This document shows, piece by piece, positions 6,118-10,000 of a DNA stretch of 10,000 bases (position 1 is the stretch's first letter; each line of letters begins with the position of its first letter). This DNA comes from Rheinheimera sp. Its GTDB lineage: Bacteria > Pseudomonadota > Gammaproteobacteria > Enterobacterales > Alteromonadaceae. The DNA is taken from contig NZ_JAIWOI010000014.1 of the NCBI RefSeq assembly GCF_020217005.1, forward strand, positions 1-10,000. Direction: 5' to 3'. The position numbers and the translations under genes are program-made. A model generated the notes under the pieces. It worked only from the letters and a program-made list of their open reading frames with translations. It did no database searches and was not told where the DNA came from.

Positions 6118-8457
6118 TTAGAAATCCAGTTTTAATGTCACAGTAGCTGTACGTTCAGCACCTAAGTAGTAAGCACCTTCCTGGCCACCTGCTAAGTAGT
6201 CTTCATCGTTCAGGTTATTCAGCACTAACGACACATCGATGCCTTTAAACATATCTTTAGATGATAAGTCTTTGCTGTAGCCTACATAAAAATCCATCAC
6301 AGTCGAAGCTGGGATTTCATCTTTGTTGCCGCCTAATGCTGCGCCGAAGTAGGTGTCTGTGCGCTTGGCTGTTAAACCTGCACGGTACGCGTCGCCCTGA
6401 TAACGCAGTGACAGGCTCAACATGGTCTCAGGTGAACCTGCTACTTTATTGCCTGCAAAAATAGCAGCAGGGTTAATAGCTGGTTTGCCATCCGGGCCCA
6501 ATACCACATTGCCTTTGTCATCCAACACCTGAGCGTTGATAGTTTGGCTGTACTCTGCATCGTTACTGGTGAATGCACTGTAGACGCTCCAGCCCTGTGT
6601 AAATTCCCAGTTTAAGCTGGCTTCTAAACCGCTTGATTCAATACCACCGACGTTGACATAAGTTCCGTCTAACTCGTTCAGGTAGTCCGGACCATTGCCA
6701 TTGGCACCAGGCTGCAAGAAGGTGATACGGTTATCAAACTGCACATCGTAATAAGTGAAAGACAGGCTCAGGTCTTCGCCGAAATAGCGTAAACCTAAGT
6801 CGATGTTTTCCGCGGTTTCGGCTTCCAGATTACCAAAATCCTGATCGGTTTCTAAAATTGCATCGCTAATGGCTTTGAAGTTTTCAGCGTAACCACCAAA
6901 CACTTCGTAGTTTTCGCTTAAGCGATAGACAAAACCCAGGCTTGGTAATAAGTCTGAATCGCTATCCAGTTGGCCTTCGTTGCCTGCAACTATATTGTCT
7001 TTGCGGCTGACATCAACATAAAACTGTTTCACGCCTAAAGTGACAGTCAGGTCATTCCAGCTGATTTGATCCTGCAGGTAAATTTTCTGAGTGTCTGTTT
7101 CGTAGCTACGATCGTAATGCACCCAATACGGCTGATTGTCAAAATAGTGGTACTGTTTTGGATCGATCACATTGTGCCAATCGCGGCTTTCGTCGCGGTC
7201 CTGCTGCTCCAGCCAGGCCCCTAAGCGCAGTTCATGATTGTCCATAGTCCATTTTAATTCTGACGTCATACCATAACGGTCTTTTTCATAGTGGGTATGT
7301 CGATAAGAAGAAACACGGGTTGCACCAGTTAAATCGGCATTTGGATCCAGAATAGGCTGGCCAGCTGCATTGACGTACTGGTACGGCGTTAACTTGCCAT
7401 TGCCAGTGCCGCGACTCACACGGTTTCCTGCTGCATCTTCGACATAGACCTGGTACGGAGGCATCCAATCACCACGACCGGACTGCATATGCACATAAGG
7501 TGTAACGGTCAGGTTCAGGCTATCTGATAAGTCAGTATCAATTTTGACATAGGTGAAACTGTTCTCACGCAAAGTCGACCAGACTTCTGCAAAGTTTTGA
7601 TCGATATCCGGGTTGCCTGTCCAGACGTTGGTCAGACGGTCCCATTCCGGATTATCATAAAACTGCGCTAACGATACAGTGTTGTAGTTATCTTCTTCGG
7701 TGTCGTCATAGGAGAAACGTGCAGTGATAGTGGTATTTTCCAGCTCAGTCACAGTTTTGACTTCACCGTGCAGGCGGTCGGTAAACCCATTACTGCCAGA
7801 ACCTATCCATCTGTTGTTAAAACTGTCAGATAAGCTGACGTAAGCTGTGGTGTTGCCAGCAATCTGGCCTGTATCAAAACGGGTGTAATAACGACGGGCA
7901 TTGTGATCACCACCAGTTACACCCAGAGATAGATTTTCTTCTGCCAGAGGATTATTAGATACAAAGTTTAAGGTACCACCCAGCGCATCTAAAGACGCAG
8001 AGGCAATGTCAGATGTTCCCTGACCTACTTCAACATAAGCGGTGTTTTCTGTATCCAGATAACGGTTCGCCTTGCTACCGCCACCATAACCTGAACCACC
8101 GTTAGGTAAGCCATCAACGGTAATACCCAGCTGTTGTTCGTTCAGGTTGACGTTAAAACCGCGCATTGAAATGGTAGTTGACCAATCATCACCACCAAAA
8201 GCATCACCCTGGCCTACGCTGATCCCTGGCAGCTGACTGACTAAATCCAGTACGTTGCCGATAGGTGCTTTGGTGTTTTTAATAGCTTCGTCTGTGCTGT
8301 TATTGGCGTAACTGATGCGCTTGCCCGTAATGGCCAACACTTCGACTTCCTGCTCCTCAGCTGCAGCAACTGCGGCTTCTTCTGCGGCAACGGATGCCGA
8401 TAAACCTAAGGCTGAACTCACTGCCAAAGCGAGCAGCTGTTTGTGATGTAATGCCAC
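6118..8457 (-). CDS. TonB-dependent outer-membrane receptor, predicted Pho-regulated
   Basis: The gene encodes a 779-residue outer-membrane receptor that imports a ligand with energy from TonB-ExbB-ExbD. After a signal peptide (LLALAVSSALGLSASVAA, cleavage near residue 25) comes a TonB-box-like segment EVEVLAIT (about 37-44). The plug domain (about 60-170) shows VLDLVSQLPGISV, ISMRGFN, ITVDGLPN and DALGGTLNFVSNNP. A 22-strand-type barrel fills the rest and ends in an aromatic C-terminus (LKLDF) after NLNDEDYLAGG. No plug motif reveals the ligand. The start is taken as GTG at 8457, because GGAG (8464-8467) lies 6 bases upstream. An in-frame ATG at 8469 has no ribosome site, and an ATG at 8544 would lie inside the Pho box, upstream of the predicted transcription start. 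A three-unit Pho box precedes the gene and no Fur box was seen. The ligand may be a phosphorus compound, by inference only. Confidence 0.92.
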   Translation of the reverse strand: MALHHKQLLALAVSSALGLSASVAAEEAAVAAAEEQEVEVLAITGKRISYANNSTDEAIKNTKAPIGNVLDLVSQLPGISVGQGDAFGGDDWSTTISMRGFNVNLNEQQLGITVDGLPNGGSGYGGGSKANRYLDTENTAYVEVGQGTSDIASASLDALGGTLNFVSNNPLAEENLSLGVTGGDHNARRYYTRFDTGQIAGNTTAYVSLSDSFNNRWIGSGSNGFTDRLHGEVKTVTELENTTITARFSYDDTEEDNYNTVSLAQFYDNPEWDRLTNVWTGNPDIDQNFAEVWSTLRENSFTYVKIDTDLSDSLNLTVTPYVHMQSGRGDWMPPYQVYVEDAAGNRVSRGTGNGKLTPYQYVNAAGQPILDPNADLTGATRVSSYRHTHYEKDRYGMTSELKWTMDNHELRLGAWLEQQDRDESRDWHNVIDPKQYHYFDNQPYWVHYDRSYETDTQKIYLQDQISWNDLTVTLGVKQFYVDVSRKDNIVAGNEGQLDSDSDLLPSLGFVYRLSENYEVFGGYAENFKAISDAILETDQDFGNLEAETAENIDLGLRYFGEDLSLSFTYYDVQFDNRITFLQPGANGNGPDYLNELDGTYVNVGGIESSGLEASLNWEFTQGWSVYSAFTSNDAEYSQTINAQVLDDKGNVVLGPDGKPAINPAAIFAGNKVAGSPETMLSLSLRYQGDAYRAGLTAKRTDTYFGAALGGNKDEIPASTVMDFYVGYSKDLSSKDMFKGIDVSLVLNNLNDEDYLAGGQEGAYYLGAERTATVTLKLDF

Positions 8458-8463
8458 GTGGAA

Positions 8464-8467
8464 CTCC
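8464..8467 (-). promoter_or_regulatory. Ribosome site deciding the receptor GTG start
   Basis: GGAG on the minus strand is followed by a 6-base spacer and GTG at 8457-8455. The GGAG overlaps the alternative ATG codon at 8469-8467 by its first base, so that ATG would have its own ribosome site inside the reading frame. The stretch before that ATG is A/C/T-rich with no purine-rich site. Confidence 0.6.
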
Positions 8468-8499
8468 ATTTTGTTGTTTGAATTAAAGAAAACGCCATT

Positions 8500-8544
8500 A
8501 TTCTGGATAGGTCTGATGACAGTGCCGTGAAAGGCTGGTGACAA
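8500..8544 (-). promoter_or_regulatory. Three-unit Pho box and -10 element of the TonB-dependent receptor gene
   Basis: On the minus strand three 7-bp units stand in tandem: TTGTCAC (8544-8538), CTTTCAC (8533-8527) and CTGTCAT (8522-8516). They are separated by cagc and ggca, an exact 11-bp period. The last unit is a perfect match to CTGTCAT, and the other two differ only at positions where Pho boxes vary. Exactly 10 bp downstream is CAGAAT (8505-8500), a 4/6 match to the -10 element. The same 10-bp distance occurs at the glpQ-like gene in this window. The predicted transcription start is near 8493, with a leader of about 36 bases. Confidence 0.78.
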
Positions 8545-8670
8545 AATGAAGTAATTAAAATGTAAGATTTATGAAATTCAATCGTATCCACCTGAAGCTA
8601 ATTCATTGCTTTACGTAAGAAAAAGCTGGAGTTGCAGATTAGATTTGTCCTATGCTGAAATTGGCTTGTA

Positions 8671-8675
8671 GAAGG
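8671..8675 (+). promoter_or_regulatory. Ribosome site deciding the binding-protein start
   Basis: GAAGG stands 8 bases before the ATG at 8684. An in-frame GTG at 8675 overlaps this site and could not use it, so the later ATG is the likely start. Confidence 0.6.
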
Positions 8676-8683
8676 TGAAAGTG

Positions 8684-9415
8684 ATGCAACGACTGCTGTA
8701 TCTGGGGCTAATCTGGGTTGTATTATTGACTGGGTCTGCACAGGCACAGCAGTTACAATTTTTGGTGGGAGTAGAAAAACCGCCTTACATTCAAATTGCC
8801 AGCAAAACCGGTTATGAACTGGAGCTCTTGGCGGCTATTGCCAAACGTATGGGGTTTGACAGCCAGTTTATTCATGTCCCTAATGGCCGTCTGCTGGACT
8901 TATTTATCGAAGGTCAGGCTGATCTTGTGTCTTTACAGCGAGGATCTCCCTCTGGCCTGTATGCGACTCAGCCTTATATCAGCTATCAGAATATTTTGAT
9001 TGTGCGTCAGGACTTGTACAAAGAGATCTTAAGCCTGAGCGATCTGATTGGACTCAGGGTGGTGGCTTTTCAAAATGCCCGGCAATTTTTACCGCCGGAT
9101 TATGCGGCTGCAGTTGCCAAAGCCAGCAGTTATCTGGAAGTCGTGGAACAGCATCAACTGCCAACCTTATTATTAAAAAACCGGGTCGATGTTTTGGTGA
9201 TGGACAGAAATATCTTCTGGCACTACTACCGCCAAACTGCTCCAAACGACAGCAGTTTAAAAGTACTGAATTTCTTTAAAGTCAATCACTACCATATGTT
9301 AGCCCGCACTCCTGAAGTCGCAGAGCGTTTTAATCAGGCACTGGCTGAGTTAAAGCAGTCAGAGTTATTTAGCCAGTTGCAGCTTAAGTATTTTGCCGAG
9401 TTGAATCAGCAGTAA
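8684..9415 (+). CDS. Orphan periplasmic solute-binding protein (SBP_bac_3 type)
   Basis: The 243-residue product has a clear signal peptide (LLYLGLIWVVLLTGSAQA, cleavage before QQLQF), followed by one periplasmic-binding fold of the amino-acid-binding type 3 family. The opening VGVEKPPYI, the GYELELLAAIAKRMGF segment, the LFIEGQADLVS segment, DLIGLRVVAFQNA and NRVDVLVMDRN are the usual landmarks in order. No permease or ATPase is next to it, so it may serve a distant transporter or a sensory role; orphan proteins of this kind are frequent in marine gammaproteobacteria. The ligand is unknown. The ATG at 8684 is preferred over GTG codons at 8675 and 8681 because GAAGG (8671-8675) lies 8 bases before it and the signal peptide fits. 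No convincing promoter was found in the shared gap with the divergent receptor. Confidence 0.85.
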   Translation: MQRLLYLGLIWVVLLTGSAQAQQLQFLVGVEKPPYIQIASKTGYELELLAAIAKRMGFDSQFIHVPNGRLLDLFIEGQADLVSLQRGSPSGLYATQPYISYQNILIVRQDLYKEILSLSDLIGLRVVAFQNARQFLPPDYAAAVAKASSYLEVVEQHQLPTLLLKNRVDVLVMDRNIFWHYYRQTAPNDSSLKVLNFFKVNHYHMLARTPEVAERFNQALAELKQSELFSQLQLKYFAELNQQ

Positions 9416-9439
9416 AGTCAAATCTAAAAGGCAGGAACT

Positions 9440-9850
9440 ATGTCGATGACCAAAGCTACAGACGCCAGTATCAGTGATTACATTGCGTCAAGAGCCAAAG
9501 CACAGCAATATGACGACTGCCAGACTTTGATGGCTGTGCTGGAAAAACTGACTGGGCAAACGGGTAAAATGTGGGGGCCAAGCATAGTTGGTCACGGCTC
9601 CTACCACTACAGCTACAACAGCGGCCGCTCAGGTGTTGCGCCTTTAACTGGTTTTGCGATTCGGGGCAGGGAACTGGTGTTCTACCTGTCTGTGGATAGC
9701 GAGGAACAGCAAGCTTTATTGACCAGGTTGGGTAAACACAAAATGGGCAAGTCTTGCCTGTACTTTAAACAGTTGGCTGATCTTGACAGTTCTGTGCTGG
9801 AGCAACTGATTGCAGGTTCTATTACTGAGCTAAGGCACCGCTACGGCTAA
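9440..9850 (+). CDS. DUF1801 (YdhG-like) domain protein
   Basis: The 136-residue cytosolic protein shows the DUF1801 pattern in full. An N-terminal helix holds DDCQTLMAVLEKLTG, then come KMWGPSIVGHGSYHYSYNSGR, split here as KMWGPSIVGHG and SYHYSYNSGR, PLTGFAIRGRELVFYL, and the C-terminal LGKHKMGKSCLYFKQLADLD block. The family is widespread and adopts a small alpha/beta fold; its biochemical role is not known. The start follows GCAGGA with a short 3-base spacer. A second ATG at 9446 has a 9-base spacer and is an equally possible start, removing two residues. The gene begins 24 bases after the binding-protein stop with no terminator between, so cotranscription is likely, although no functional link is obvious. 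Confidence 0.88.
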   Translation: MSMTKATDASISDYIASRAKAQQYDDCQTLMAVLEKLTGQTGKMWGPSIVGHGSYHYSYNSGRSGVAPLTGFAIRGRELVFYLSVDSEEQQALLTRLGKHKMGKSCLYFKQLADLDSSVLEQLIAGSITELRHRYG

Positions 9851-9895
9851 TGTAAGCAATGGTCCTAAAGCTGTTCGTACTGTTATGGAGTCAGG

Positions 9896-10000
9896 ATGAT
9901 CTACCCCGCCAAAATTCTTTTGCTTTGCTTCAGTCTCTCTGTGCACAGCGCTGAGCCTGAAAAGCTCTTTGACCTTCGTCTTTTGCAGTGGAAAAACCGG
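9896..10000 (+). CDS. Start of an exported protein, cut by the window end
   Basis: An open frame begins at ATG 9896, with GGAG (9887-9890) 5 bases upstream, and runs off the right edge. The 35 visible residues start with a signal-peptide-like stretch (KILLLCFSLSVHSA) followed by EPEKLFDLRLLQWKNR. A Leu-rich lead followed by W-K-N-R resembles the start of DUF4174-type exported proteins, but too little is visible for an assignment. The gene follows the DUF1801 gene after 45 bases, so it may be the third gene of the same transcript. Confidence 0.6.
   Translation, partial: MIYPAKILLLCFSLSVHSAEPEKLFDLRLLQWKNR

Noticed and set aside
8545..8683. Fur box or further Pho unit near the divergent promoters
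   Set aside because: No 19-bp Fur-like dyad is visible. TTGTCCT at 8645-8651 resembles a Pho unit, but the neighbouring unit 11 bp away does not match.
1..10000. tRNA, rRNA, CRISPR arrays, insertion sequences or prophage genes
   Set aside because: No clover-leaf, spaced-repeat pattern, transposase or phage structural gene was seen. The YqjE-like protein only resembles holins in topology.

Overview
The window looks like chromosomal DNA of a free-living gammaproteobacterium of the Alteromonadales/Chromatiaceae type; Rheinheimera or Alishewanella would fit. This is inferred from protein style, not proven. The clues are a GlyGly-CTERM surface protein, a yqjD-yqjE-yqjK-like operon, a large TonB-dependent receptor and an orphan periplasmic binding protein. 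No RNA gene, mobile element, phage gene or CRISPR array was seen.

Layout. Bases 1-302 hold the 3' end of an EamA-family transporter. A glpQ-like periplasmic glycerophosphodiester phosphodiesterase follows (427-1644, +). Convergent to it is a 983-residue exported protein with C-terminal Ig/cadherin-like repeats and a GlyGly-CTERM tail (1690-4641, -). The two are separated by a hairpin. Upstream of that protein, also on the minus strand, is a three-gene membrane-stress operon: DUF883 (yqjD/elaB-like), a holin-like two-helix membrane protein (yqjE-like) and a small YqjK-like protein. Next is a TonB-dependent receptor (6118-8457, -) with a strong terminator. Divergent from it are a periplasmic solute-binding protein, a DUF1801 protein and the start of a third exported protein, closely spaced on the plus strand and possibly cotranscribed.

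Regulation is the most informative part. The glpQ-like gene has a two-unit Pho box (7-bp repeats, 11-bp period) with a -10-like hexamer exactly 10 bp downstream. The TonB-dependent receptor has a three-unit Pho box with the same 11-bp period and the same 10-bp distance to its -10-like hexamer. Both genes are therefore predicted PhoB targets. This suggests that the receptor, whose substrate cannot be read from its sequence, imports a phosphorus-containing compound during phosphate starvation, while the phosphodiesterase releases glycerol-3-phosphate from phosphodiesters in the periplasm.

Independently, the yqjD-like operon is preceded by a near-consensus sigma-54 (-24/-12) element. An A-tract with a partial IHF-like match and an inverted repeat lie upstream at distances typical for an enhancer-dependent promoter. 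All regulatory calls rest on motif reading alone.
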